Shown piece by piece: positions 1 to 9,722 of a stretch of 64,000 nt of DNA. Within the stretch, counting starts at the first letter, position 1, and every line of letters begins with the position of its first letter. Origin of the DNA: Sycobia sp. Sy_11 (taxonomy: Eukaryota > Arthropoda > Insecta > Hymenoptera > Epichrysomallidae); the NCBI GenBank assembly GCA_018907035.1, contig JACCIC010000062.1, forward strand, positions 2,392,001 through 2,456,000, in the 5' to 3' direction. The notes below the pieces were generated by a model. It made no database searches, was not told where the DNA came from, and saw only the letters and a list, made by a program, of their open reading frames with translations. The position numbers and the translations under genes were made by a program.

Positions 1-2
1 TC

Positions 3-1556
3 GACACGGTAGGTAAAATATTTGAAAAAATAATATGTAGCCGACTGGAAGCATTCACTGAAGGATTGCACGGCTTATCCTCACGCCAATTTGGATTTCG
101 GAAATCTAAATCAACAGTCGATGCCATTAAACTGGTAGTGTCTACCACAAGAAATGCAATTAGTGGTAAGAGATGGAAAGGTGGCACTAAACAGTATTGT
201 GCCATTGTTGCTCTAGATGTCAAGAATGCCTTTAATTCAGTGCGCTGGTCTTCTATTATGAGTTCTCTTAAAGAGTTCGGAGTACCTGGTTATTTACAGA
301 ATGTCGTGGCCAGCTACTTTGAGAATAGGATAATATTATACCAAACGGATGAAGGCATTGTATCGCATAAGGTTACTGCGGGAGTCCCCCAGCGCTCAGT
401 TATGGGACCTATATTGTGGAATATTATGTATGATGGCGTGTTGAGGATTCCACAACCGCCTGGTTCAATAACAGTAGGGTACGCCGACGATATCGCTCTA
501 GTAGTGACGGCTAAGACCCTTGATGAACTTAGTGAAAATGCCAATGAGGCAATCAGCAACATCAGTAGATGGATTAAGACGGCTGGTCTACAATTAGCGG
601 AGCACAAGACAGAAGTAGTTCTTGTCAGCAGTCGTAAGAAGGTAGATAGTATTACTCTTAAAGTTGGTAGCTGCCGCATTAGTTCTGCGCCATCTTTACG
701 ATACTTGGGTGTCCAGCTTGATGCCAGGTTAAATTTCAAAGAACATCTAAAGATATCTGGCGAAAAAGCGCAACGAGTTTCAGCTGCCTTGTGTCGGCTC
801 ATGCCTAACATTGGTGGCCCACGTCCACCCCAGAGGAAACTATTAGCTTATGTTGTTAATTCTGTCAGCATGTATGCAGCACCAATCTGGCATCATGCAT
901 GCGGAATTAAATCGTATTGTGAGTTGGCCATTGCGACCTGTCGTCGCTCCTGTATACGTATTATTAGTGGTTACAGGACGGTATCCACCGACGCTGCTGA
1001 GGTACTTGCCGGAATTCTTCCTTTCGATTTAGCTGCAGATGAACTGGCTAGGCTGCATAACATATGTAAGGCCGTAGTGGATTCTCTACAAGGTGCTAAA
1101 AATGTGGAACGTCATCGTTCTATAGAAATATGGCAAAAACGATGGACCGATTCTAGCAAAGGCCGATGGACTTATCGTATCCTTCCAGACATACACAGAT
1201 GGATCAACAGGAAACACGGGGAATTAGATTTCCACCTAACTCAGTTGTTGACTGGACATGGTTGTTTTAGGTCCTATTTCCACCGCTTTCACCTGGATAA
1301 TAATGATCTCTGCCCCATCTGTCCGACTTTGGTCGAGGATGCCGAGCATATATTACTGAGCTGCCCTCGTTTTAGAACACAACGTGAGCACTTGATGAAC
1401 ATCATCAATAAGCCAATCAGACCAGAGAGCATCCTATCAATAATGCTGGAATCTACTGAAAACTGGAAGGCAGTAGCCAGTTTCGCAAAAGAGGTGATGA
1501 CCAAACTTAGATATTCCGATAGAACTAGGCGAATGGCCCAGGATGAACCAGGCTGA
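3..1556 (+). CDS. Reverse transcriptase (ORF2 C-terminal part), R1-clade LINE, 5' partial
   Basis: This is the C-terminal 517 residues of a non-LTR retrotransposon polyprotein, which copies the element RNA into DNA at a nicked target site. The frame is open from the first complete codon at position 3, and the residues before the first internal start-like codon continue the family (DTVGKIFEK, the conserved LLD.. region), so no true start lies in the window. Motif A is ALDVKNAFNSVRW, with catalytic Asp about residue 72. Motif B is GVPQRSVMGP at residues 127-136. Motif C is YADD at residues 160-163. A YLGV motif follows at 234-237. The C-terminal zinc knuckle has spacing C-x2-C-x8-H-x4-C at residues 437-454. 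The stop is TGA. One oddity is that motif B has Arg (residue 131, codon CGC) where almost all reverse transcriptases have Gly. Otherwise all catalytic aspartates are present. Clade placement rests on motif style, not on a tree. Confidence 0.93.
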   Translation, partial: DTVGKIFEKIICSRLEAFTEGLHGLSSRQFGFRKSKSTVDAIKLVVSTTRNAISGKRWKGGTKQYCAIVALDVKNAFNSVRWSSIMSSLKEFGVPGYLQNVVASYFENRIILYQTDEGIVSHKVTAGVPQRSVMGPILWNIMYDGVLRIPQPPGSITVGYADDIALVVTAKTLDELSENANEAISNISRWIKTAGLQLAEHKTEVVLVSSRKKVDSITLKVGSCRISSAPSLRYLGVQLDARLNFKEHLKISGEKAQRVSAALCRLMPNIGGPRPPQRKLLAYVVNSVSMYAAPIWHHACGIKSYCELAIATCRRSCIRIISGYRTVSTDAAEVLAGILPFDLAADELARLHNICKAVVDSLQGAKNVERHRSIEIWQKRWTDSSKGRWTYRILPDIHRWINRKHGELDFHLTQLLTGHGCFRSYFHRFHLDNNDLCPICPTLVEDAEHILLSCPRFRTQREHLMNIINKPIRPESILSIMLESTENWKAVASFAKEVMTKLRYSDRTRRMAQDEPG

Positions 1557-1664
1557 CTGATCCTATTTTAAGATATAGAGGACGAACACCGAACCCCTGA
1601 TCACCTGTGTGGATGTGGGACGTAGGATAGTGTCATAAGAAGAGGAGTCGTATAGGCTAACTAA

Positions 1665-1710
1665 CAGCCCCGCCGAAGTAATATTCCCGGATAGTTCCGG
1701 CGGGATGCTG
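1665..1710 (+). other. 3' UTR stem-loop of the R1-clade element
   Basis: The left arm at 1665-1675 (CAGC then CCCGCCG) pairs with the right arm at 1698-1710 (CGGCGGG, a two-base AT bulge, GCTG). This gives eleven Watson-Crick pairs closing a 22-nt loop. The hairpin lies about 110 nt downstream of the stop codon and about 45 nt before the polyadenylation signal. Non-LTR reverse transcriptases commonly recognise structure in the 3' UTR of their own RNA to start target-primed reverse transcription, so this is a candidate recognition element. The pairing is read directly; the function is inferred. Confidence 0.6.
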
Positions 1711-1753
1711 GTTTCGAGAGGCCACTAGTGCAGAGCTTACTCTGCCTACGCCT

Positions 1754-1759
1754 AATAAA

Positions 1760-1793
<34 letters not shown>
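1754..1793 (+). terminator. Polyadenylation signal and A/(CA)n tail of the retrotransposon
   Basis: AATAAA at 1754-1759 runs into a short A tract and then about 15 CA units ending near 1793. Simple-repeat tails instead of pure poly(A) are known in several R1-clade lineages. The tail also marks the junction between the element and flanking AT-rich genomic DNA. Confidence 0.65.
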
Positions 1794-1794
<1 letters not shown>

Positions 1795-2355
1795 CTTTAA
1801 ATAGAAAATCAGAGCAATTGTCAACTCAGACAGTGAAGGCTTTTATTTCCTATATGATAAACATCGTAATATTTCTATCCGATTTCGATCCATCTTGGCT
1901 GCTTAATTCCTTACATACCAAATGTTTCATAAGTAGAAACTGAGCATCTTAAGCGTGGTTCTCCATACTTTGTAATCGTGATTGTAAGTGTGAATGTTCA
2001 AATGTAAATCTATTTACATCTACGATATATTTTATGCTATAAAATTGTTTGATTAATTAATGCAGGGGCGTAAAAATAAGGTGACTAATATCTATTAAAT
2101 TATAATGTTGATTGAATAAATACACAAATAATGGATTGGAAGATTACATGCATAATCTATATTATTTTGATGTTTTTATCGCTTAGTTATTTAATTAAAT
2201 CACGAATTCAAGTATTTTACAGTTTATTCAATACATCAACTTCAACAAATAATACACACATTATAATACAAAAATTAATTTATGGACGGTAGTGATCAAT
2301 GATGTCAAAATGTCATTCTCAGATCTACGTTACATGTGAACGTGAAGTTGTGACT
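1794..2355. other. AT-rich flank without recognisable genes
   Basis: About 560 bp of AT-rich DNA lies between the retrotransposon tail and the mariner relic. No open frame with family features, RNA gene or clear repeat was seen. The outer parts of the mariner element probably lie near its right end, but no terminal inverted repeats were found by eye. Confidence 0.5.
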
Positions 2356-2359
2356 AAAC

Positions 2360-2640
2360 GAGGTGACAACCCTTGAAATGTTGAAGAAAATTCAGAAAGT
2401 GGTACTGGGTGATCGCATATTAACTGAAAATGGAGATGAAAAAGCTGTGCGCAAGATGGGTGCCGCGTTTGCTCACTATTGAACAAAAACGGCGTCGTGA
2501 AGATGTTTCAGTTGAGTGTTTGGCAATGTTTCGCAAAAATAGAAAAAACAATCAAACCAATGGACTAAAATTTTTTCCAGAATTTTTGAGTTTTATTTGT
2601 TGGGCCAGATACTTCTGGGACCATCCTCGTTTCTAGATAT
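2360..2640 (+). pseudogene. Mariner transposase relic with internal deletions
   Basis: Pieces of a mariner transposase survive in more than one frame. At about 2360-2425 the codons read EVTTLEMLKKIQKVVLGDR, the usual helix-turn-helix linker region. After a frame change, 2430-2545 reads MEMKKLCARWVPRLLTIEQ and continues to ECLAMFRKNR, the conserved block around the WVPHEL-type motif. At 2549-2569 another frame reads QSNQWTK, which belongs much further along the catalytic domain. An intact mariner has about 345 codons, so the copy has lost the start, a segment between the first two blocks, and the part of the catalytic domain that would carry the first catalytic Asp. It cannot encode transposase. 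Terminal inverted repeats were not found, so the limits are approximate. Confidence 0.8.
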
Positions 2641-3765
2641 TTTAAAGATATTTTTATATTCTTTACAAATAAATTAAGTCTATAAGCAATTAGAATTTTT
2701 TTTATTTTATAGTATTTGTTTGTATATATTGTGTAGTCTGGAAATGAACGTCACATGTACCGCGTCCTTTGTAATTCGATTTCTAGTCAGTAATAATAAT
2801 AGCGTGTAAATACTTGGTTGGGTGTATGTGCAGCTCGTCCAGGCGTTAGATTTAACTTGAGAATATGTGTAACCTGTATTCTTTTGTATAATATATTTAT
2901 ATATTACTATATTAGGTGTGTCGGCTTGTCATTTCTTAGTATATATAATATCTTGAGCTATACATATTTATGACCCTTTCGTCATCTCCATGACTCTCTC
3001 TATATGCGAGCTTCAGAGCTCTTATAATTTGATATACATAGGCAGTGTTTAGTCGCTCCTGTTCGTAGATAGATGTCTCTGAATAATCTACGAGAAAACA
3101 ATATACGAGATATTTTTGCTGCTTCCTGTGCACACCTCCTAGTTTTGTACTTCGCGCTTAGATAGTAATTGATAGTGTATGCGCGGTGTAAGGTGGACGA
3201 TACGCGAGTGTGCGGTCGTTGGATAGCGAATCGGTATCAAAGAAAACGGCCGCGACAGCATCAAACCTGTCTCTAAGTACTTGTGGAGCGAGGGCTGTAC
3301 CTGTGCCTGGGACGTCAGGTGCTCCGTAGAGTGCTGGACATTGCCATTCGTTTACTTTCATCGTCACTATTAACGATCTCTCTGAGAAAGGACTCGATAG
3401 GACTAATTTATTTACTAAATTGCGATTGACGAGATTTGCCAGGTGACAACAAACACGTCACTATTGAGGGCAAACATCCTCATCAGAAAAATATTTATTT
3501 TTCTTCTTTATGCTAGAAAATAGTATTGCTTACTTTAACATAATAAGATTTTGTCTTTCCGCAATAAATTTTCATATGATTTAGACATGATAAATATCGA
3601 GTCACTTCAGCAATAGCTCATGTTGAATTGTGTGTCAAAATTGATTTTTGAGCTCGTGAGTCATTTTGCAATGATTTATTTAGGTGAAAACTAACTTTTA
3701 TATAAATGTAGAAATTTATTTACCAACAGGAGAGTAAAACATTATAATAAAGTTTCATTTTCAGA
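2641..3765. other. Mostly AT-rich DNA with a mid-GC patch and two minus-strand open frames
   Basis: AT-rich sequence surrounds a more balanced patch at roughly 2930-3400. On the minus strand this patch holds two adjacent open frames, 69 codons at 3367-3158 and 65 codons at 3133-2936. Neither resembles a family I know. They lie end to end and their composition differs from the flanks, so a decayed element or a lineage-specific small gene is possible. I do not annotate them as genes. Confidence 0.35.
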
Positions 3766-3831
3766 TTTGGATATGTGTAAGGATATGTATAATAATATTT
3801 GGATATGTATAATATTTGGATATGTATAATA
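3766..3831. repeat. Short minisatellite of GGATATGTATAAT units
   Basis: About four imperfect tandem units begin at 3769, 3781, 3801 and 3818. The first is shortened and reads GTGTAA; the others share GGATATGTATAAT followed by a variable ATATTT linker. The array runs directly into the inverted repeat at 3832-3868. Confidence 0.75.
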
Positions 3832-3868
3832 CATATTCAAATAAGTATAGTACACTTATTTGAATATG
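3832..3868. repeat. Perfect 15-bp inverted repeat (hairpin)
   Basis: The arms are CATATTCAAATAAGT (3832-3846) and its exact reverse complement (3854-3868), with a 7-nt spacer. It abuts the minisatellite above. It could extrude as a cruciform or fold as an RNA hairpin. At 15 bp it is short for a microRNA precursor, and no function is implied. Confidence 0.8.
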
Positions 3869-4470
3869 GGATAAAATACAACAATTATATGAAAAGTGAA
3901 AGTTCCGATAAAGTCTTAATACGATTGGCAATGAGTGTCGAAATGCAGATTTGAGAATATGGAACCATAGAGGAATACTTAATAGATGTTATGGTGACTA
4001 TAGAGTTCAATAGGATATTAAAAAATATATTGAATCAAAATTCTATGTAATATTAGATCGATAAATTATAAAATTCATAAACATTCATAACTTGTATAAT
4101 ACGATTACAATATTTGTTCAGCCTTTGGAAAAAATTTTTATGAAAACCCTGACATGGATATCGTACTCAATAAAATATATCTACTAAAACGGTTCTCAAT
4201 AGAAATACGGGCTAGTTTCTGTAATTAGGGTACCTACTGCAAATATTCTTTATATGCATAAATTTAATGCTGAATCTTGAATAATTGGACCTAAAAATAT
4301 TTTTTCATCAAATTTTGCTTGCAGTCCAAAGAGGTACCGATTTTTATAAATATACATGGAGTGTCTCCTCACTAAAGATTTTTACGTGATTGACAATAAA
4401 TATGTAATTATTGCTTAATTTTGAGAAATTCCATTATTTGATACTGATTCAAAACTAACTACAATTTTAA
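3869..4470. other. AT-rich desert
   Basis: About 600 bp of AT-rich DNA. I saw no gene, RNA or repeat that I can support. Confidence 0.45.
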
Positions 4471-4556
4471 AATACTTTAATTGTGCTTTTGTCGACTGCT
4501 TATATAGAAATTAATAAATATTTTTATTGGTATTACAGTCCAATTAATTGATGAAA
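4471..4556 (-). repeat. Family C interspersed repeat, copy 1
   Basis: On the minus strand this reads GGACTGTAATACCAATAAAA, then ATATTTATTAATTT, then ATAAGCAGTCGACAAAAGCA and a short AT-rich end. The same ordered blocks occur on the plus strand at 6308-6384, so the two copies share about 75 bp. It is one of seven sites sharing the ACTGTAAGACC...ATATTTATTAATT core in this window. The repeat class is unknown. Confidence 0.75.
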
Positions 4557-6199
4557 ATATTTATTAATTAAAATTTTAAAAATCGTAATTTTTGATATTT
4601 TTAAGAAGCTTTAATAAACAGAAATACTTTTTAACAATTAAGAACCACTTCAACTTATTTTAAGAAATATGTAGTCAATAATAAATATCCGTCTTGTTTA
4701 TGTGAAGAATGATGGACTGATTATAACACATTTGGGTTATTTTCAATTATTCACTTAGCTTTTTTGCAGCTATCTCTATCAGTTTATTAAAATTGAAATT
4801 AAATAATCATATCATATAATCAGAAAGATTTTTGTTATTAATAATAAAGAAACATTAATAAACTTTATATTTTTCAAATTTTATTATGGATATACGATAC
4901 AATTTGTAATATCACTGATGTACGATCGTAAAAATCATAAGTATAGTTTTTTCTTTTTAGTTATTTCTTGAACATTATACAGCCTTTCTATGTAATTAAG
5001 AGCATATAATAATAAATAAAGAAAAACCTATGTATTTAATAGCCGTAGACTTCTTACCTGCTCTCTTCTCACCCCTGTCTAGTTCATCATAGCTCATCAC
5101 TTTTGGTGAACTCCTCCTATTCTAGATCGACCATGTAGTTTATTGCCAATTTCTAAGTAAATATAATAATCTATTCTAACCATATACATACTAGAAAATA
5201 GAAATATATTTGAAGGAATTTACAAAAGGACTTGCATTTACATATCATGAATTATGCAAATATGCAATAAAAATGCTATTAAAAAAGGATTGGTTAAGCA
5301 TTTGCTATAATCTGTCACGTTTATTGCGTATATTGTATGAAAAATTGAATAATTTTGTTGAAGAAATAATTAAATTGCAGAAGTACGGTGAAATTTCAAG
5401 CCGAGAATAGGAGACGGTTGGAGATTCCTCTGATTGTACAACTGGCTGCATCTTAAACAAATCGTTATAATCAAGTCCGAGCGATTACTTTCATCCTGTT
5501 CCATCCTTGACATCCCCGCCAACAGCTTTTGGAACGAATTCTTCCCATCGGTTAATTTTTTGAAGTGCTCTGAACAGAAACCGGCGAAAGTAGTCAACGG
5601 ATACGGAACTTCCGTTCTGAAATTACGCCGATCGTCATAAATGCTATTTTATAATTATAATTCGCGGGGCATGGCTCCATATCGAATTTCGCCGTTTGTA
5701 ATTCAATAGCGAATCTCTTTGGGTATATTTCACGGCGCTAATAAAAAATGCAGCTCGCGGATATTCTTATAGCCGGATATATAGATTAATTGGAAAGAGC
5801 GAGATGTGAAAGATATAGATAATTATTACATTAACATTTAGATAATTATTTAAAATGCTTGATGGCATAGAATGCTTTACTGCATATTCTATTTCGAGTC
5901 CGGGGAATCGAAATTAAAGTTATCAATATTATTCGAATATCAGATTATGAAGACCATTTTCACAATTTTGCCTGGTTAACGCGGAATTGAGATATTTGGA
6001 TTCTAGTGGTTTATATAATACAGTTATCTATTCACTTCTAATTTTACTTTTATGCTGTGCAGCAAATATATCTGGAATTTAATATCTCAGAACGCTTTCA
6101 AAATACTACAATTTATTGACTGGTCGTTTTTAGACAGTTATATTATTGATAGGTCACATAGTAAAAAATTGAAATATAATTAATTATTGTTAAAAAAAA
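4557..6199. other. AT-rich DNA with a mid-GC patch at 5380-5780
   Basis: The flanks are AT-rich. The patch at about 5380-5780 is more balanced and carries short open frames on both strands (for example plus 5434-5640, minus 5597-5370) that overlap each other and match nothing I recognise. The upstream plus frame 5210-5410 is Lys/Leu/Ile-rich, as expected of AT-rich noncoding DNA. The patch could be a conserved regulatory segment, but a cross-species alignment would be needed to show it. Confidence 0.35.
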
Positions 6200-6384
6200 A
6201 ATTAATAAATATTTTCAATGATCTTACAGTCAAATATAATATTTATATATAATATTAATATTAATATAAATATATATTGATATTATTACGTATTATTTTC
6301 GATTGATTTAATTGGACTGTAAGACCAATGCAAATATTTATTAATTTGTATATAAGCAGTCGACAACAGCACAATTAAAGTAAA
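6200..6384 (+). repeat. Family C repeat, copy 2, with inverted arms (MITE-like)
   Basis: The left arm at 6200-6233 (AAATTAATAAATATTT... CTTACAGT.CAA) is repeated in inverted orientation at 6310-6345 (TTGGACTGTAAGACC... AAATATTTATTAATTT). They match over about 35 bp with a handful of differences. The interior is about 75 bp of TA-rich sequence. The plus-strand right arm continues into the ATAAGCAGTCGACAACAGCA block seen in copy 1. The inverted arms suggest a small non-autonomous DNA element or a fold-back. The block beyond the right arm means the true ends are not settled. Confidence 0.7.
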
Positions 6385-7110
6385 AAAAATAATCTTCACT
6401 TACGTATATTTTAAATAAATTTTATCTTTATACTAATATTTAATTTTTTGCATTATTTGCAGTTTAATAATAAGACCGAATTACGACCAATAAGCAGAAT
6501 AGTATTGCGATCCACAGTTGTTCCTTATATTAAAATTTTTTATTTTACGGAATAAAATAAATTTTTTATTAGATGATTTCGATATATAAGGATATAATAA
6601 AAGCTCGTAATCCATTATATTCAGTAAGAGTTCGATAAACAAATCTCATTTATTTTAGAATATTTTATATTTCAATGATCACAACTAGATACAAAAATTA
6701 AGATAATGTTTATGTTAATGTTAACTTAAAATTAATGAAATAACTTTTACAACTGATAAATATATAATCTTTCAATATAATGATAAGAATTTTCTGATCA
6801 TCTATCAGTTTTATCATTAATTTATTCCTATTTGGATCTTTATTACAGCAGAAAAAGTGTGATAATTAAATATATTTTCTTACACGTTTCAGATGCTTCT
6901 ACGGTAATATCTCTAATATTGAAAGAAAGCTAAAACGGAGTGTTACTTTTTTTTAATTTCTTGAGCATTTATAGTATATTAGAAGATATTTTTTCCTTCA
7001 ATATTCAATACATATATAGCTCTTTTTATATAATCCACAAGAATTAAAATTTAAAAAACTTTTGAATGTTCCTCTTATTATCTTAAGGCCATATCTTGAA
7101 TCCTTCTTAT
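6385..7110. other. AT-rich desert
   Basis: About 700 bp of AT-rich DNA with no supported feature. Confidence 0.45.
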
Positions 7111-7826
7111 ACACCAAGGAGAACAGCTCGGTAGTTTCCTCTATTCCCCATTGAGTCCACGGAAAACGGCGTCCTTCTTACCTCCAACCCGTTTTCCAAT
7201 TCTCCATGATTCCGAACCCCCTCAAGAGAAAGGTTCTATGCGGAGAAAGTGTGTGAGCGAGCGAGAGATCGAGAGGGGCGAGAGAGGGGCATGAGCTGGT
7301 CGATCGATTTCCTTCGCCTTCGCGCGAGCTCCGTAGCAGCCCCTTCAAGGTTTTCTCCACGTTCTACCCGTGCCTCCCCCACCGTTTCCAGTTCCGGCTT
7401 AAAAGCCAGGGCGAAGAAAAGTCTCGCCCTCTTCCCTGACGGCTGGGCCAATAGCCGGGCTCGGCCTTCCCACCACGCGCGCCTCTCTTTTACCCCCAAT
7501 TTTTCAGCAGGGTGGGTGTCTCTAAGAAAGCGCCGCGCGGCGAATCGCGCGCGCCCGCCTCGACGTACCGGATTGGTCGGACCTCCCTCCCGCACCCCCT
7601 CGGCGTCTTGAGGCCACCGCCCCTTCGTTCGCTCCCTCGGTATAGCCCCCGGGAAAATATATAGCTCGGGAAGCGCGCGAGAACGCGAGCGAGCTAGCGA
7701 ATGGCTCCTTCATCCATCTGTTTCACTATATATACCTGCTCTCGTAGATTCTCTCTCCTCTCTCTCTCTCTTTCTCTCTTTCCCTCTCGCCTACTCTCTT
7801 TTGCTCGCTACTGCAGTTTTCGAGGT

Positions 7827-7863
<37 letters not shown>

Positions 7864-8640
7864 GGCAATGAGAGGGGGGCAAAGAATAGATGCGACGTTG
7901 CTGTAGCAGCCGCGGGCTTCCTGGAGATATTAGATTTTAGAAGGAGTGCGCTGGGATTTTCACAGAGTGAGGGCAAGAGAGGGAGAGAGGAAGCTATAGC
8001 ATGGGTAGTAGAGCCACTACCATGTACCGGCAACGTGGGTGGGATAAATATTAATTACAATTCTAAGGGCTGACTACGGCTTGCCTGCGAAGCGTTATAC
8101 TTCTCCTCGGGTTACTCTCCTCGCTCTCTGTCTCTCTCTTTCCCTCTCTCTCTCTCTCTCTCACCCTCTTCATTCCCCCGTTTGCTACCCTATCTTTCTC
8201 TTTGGTAACCGCGAGACAAGAGCGAAGCGCCGGGTTTTCGTACCTCTTCGAGGGTCGCCCTGCGTCTTTGTCCCTCTCCGCGTCTCTTCTTCCTCCCCTC
8301 CTCTATTTGAACGTCGCTGCAAAAGTATTGCCAGGGAAGCCAGTCTGGGGTACGGAGGTAGGGAAAGGGTGAGCGAGGGAGGATGTAGCAGAGTATAAGC
8401 GAGCCCGCGCTTCGTCTTCTCAAGAGAGTTTATATTGGAGCGAGGGAGTGCGAGCACGGCTGGTATAGAATCTCGTGTGGTTATTAGTTATGGCCCGTTG
8501 GTTGCCCGAAGCGGGATAGCTTTTGTTGCTGTAAGAAGGGTCGATAGGAGGGCGCGACTTTTGAGATGCTTAAGTCTCGGATTTTCCGAGTATAATAATT
8601 CAAAGGTATATAAGGGCACTTGAGTGTTTACGGTTTTATC
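7111..8640. other. GC-rich island with polypyrimidine and polypurine tracts
   Basis: Composition changes abruptly to GC-rich, CpG-containing DNA at about 7130 and returns to AT-rich by 8640. Overlapping open frames on both strands (for example minus 7595-7236, plus 7249-7611, plus 8081-8398) have Arg/Ser/Pro/Leu-biased low-complexity translations and no domain, so I read them as compositional. Possible TATA-like strings occur at 7721-7732 and 8591-8600, but no matching initiator or exon is evident. The island could be a promoter or enhancer. The tracts at 7741-7861 and 8128-8163 are described separately or in the findings. Confidence 0.5.
7741..7861. repeat. TC tract followed by GA tract (inverted simple repeats)
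   Basis: A TC-rich run at about 7749-7800 is followed after roughly 30 bp by an uninterrupted AG run at 7829-7861. The two tracts are complementary in inverted orientation. They could pair as a long hairpin or cruciform, and each could form a triplex on its own. Confidence 0.75.
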
Positions 8641-8999
8641 TTTCGTACTTTAGTCGTAGCGCATGCTTGAAGAGCTCGTACTTGATAAATAAAAAGTTAA
8701 AAAGATTCTTTTGTCATGTCTCCGCTGAGATAATATTTTCATTGGATTCTTTTATCGATTTAGGACATCTGAAATATAAAAATAATTTTTATTATAGTGT
8801 TATACTTTGAAACGGAAACTTGTTCTACATTAGATTTTATATGTATTATATTTAGTCACTTTTCTATAAAAACAATATATGTATTTGTCTCAAATGTGCA
8901 AATGTACGAGCGATTGATAGTAGACATTTTTAGTATTTATAAAATTGTCAAGTATCAATTATCTTAGAAATATTCTAAAATACAATTGTTTCAAATTAC

Positions 9000-9001
<2 letters not shown>
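8641..9001. other. AT-rich DNA
   Basis: AT-rich sequence between the GC island and a TA microsatellite. Nothing supported was seen. Confidence 0.45.

Positions 9002-9061
<60 letters not shown>
9002..9061. repeat. (TA)n microsatellite
   Basis: About 30 uninterrupted TA units. It is likely to be polymorphic in length. Confidence 0.95.
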
Positions 9062-9065
<4 letters not shown>

Positions 9066-9443
9066 AGAATGTAATGTATCTTCGAATTCTTTATCCGCAG
9101 AGTAAAAACTCCTATGGTAACTATTTACCACTCTGTTCGAGCTAAATCTTGAGACCAGGCCTAGGGAGGGTTTGTATCTCTGCTAATGTATAATCTTTAG
9201 TGCATGGTGCTGCCACAGTCGGCAGCCATACAGAAGTAAAAACAGGATAAGCTTCATAGCCATTACTATTTCAGTTGCATTCATTTTGTTAATGCACAAG
9301 TAACGTATAAAATTATGATTTGTGTCTACTTTGCTTTGATTTATAAATAATAATTAATACATAGTTTATACGTTATTTATGTATTGTACATTTTGATGTA
9401 TTTATTCATCGACTCGTTTTTTTACCTATGTCTCTAACCAACT
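9062..9443. other. Unique-looking mixed-composition segment between two microsatellites
   Basis: Positions 9062-9290 are less AT-rich than the surroundings. The minus strand has a short open run (from about 9293) with a hydrophobic MAMKLILFLLLYGC stretch that hits an in-frame stop after about 30 codons. It matches nothing I recognise. The rest is AT-rich. Confidence 0.3.

Positions 9444-9722
<279 letters not shown>

Larger units (their letters stand above)
1..1793 (+). mobile_element. R1-clade non-LTR retrotransposon, 3' portion
   Basis: This is the 3' end of a LINE-type element cut off by the left window edge. It contains, in order, an uninterrupted reverse transcriptase frame (to 1556), a 3' UTR of about 200 bp with a stable hairpin (1665-1710), an AATAAA at 1754-1759, a short A run and a CA dinucleotide tail to about 1793. 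The RT style (GVPQ.S..GP.LWN..YDG, then GYADD) and a C-terminal CCHC knuckle with no RNase H domain are typical of the R1 clade. The endonuclease and ORF1 would lie upstream, outside the window. The frame is free of stops over more than 1.5 kb, so the insertion is young compared with the decayed elements elsewhere here. The right boundary is set at the end of the CA tail; no target-site duplication can be checked without the 5' end. Confidence 0.93.

Noticed and set aside
9062..9293. Minus-strand hydrophobic peptide that could be a signal peptide or RT fragment
   Set aside because: It meets an in-frame stop after about 30 codons and resembles no family clearly enough.
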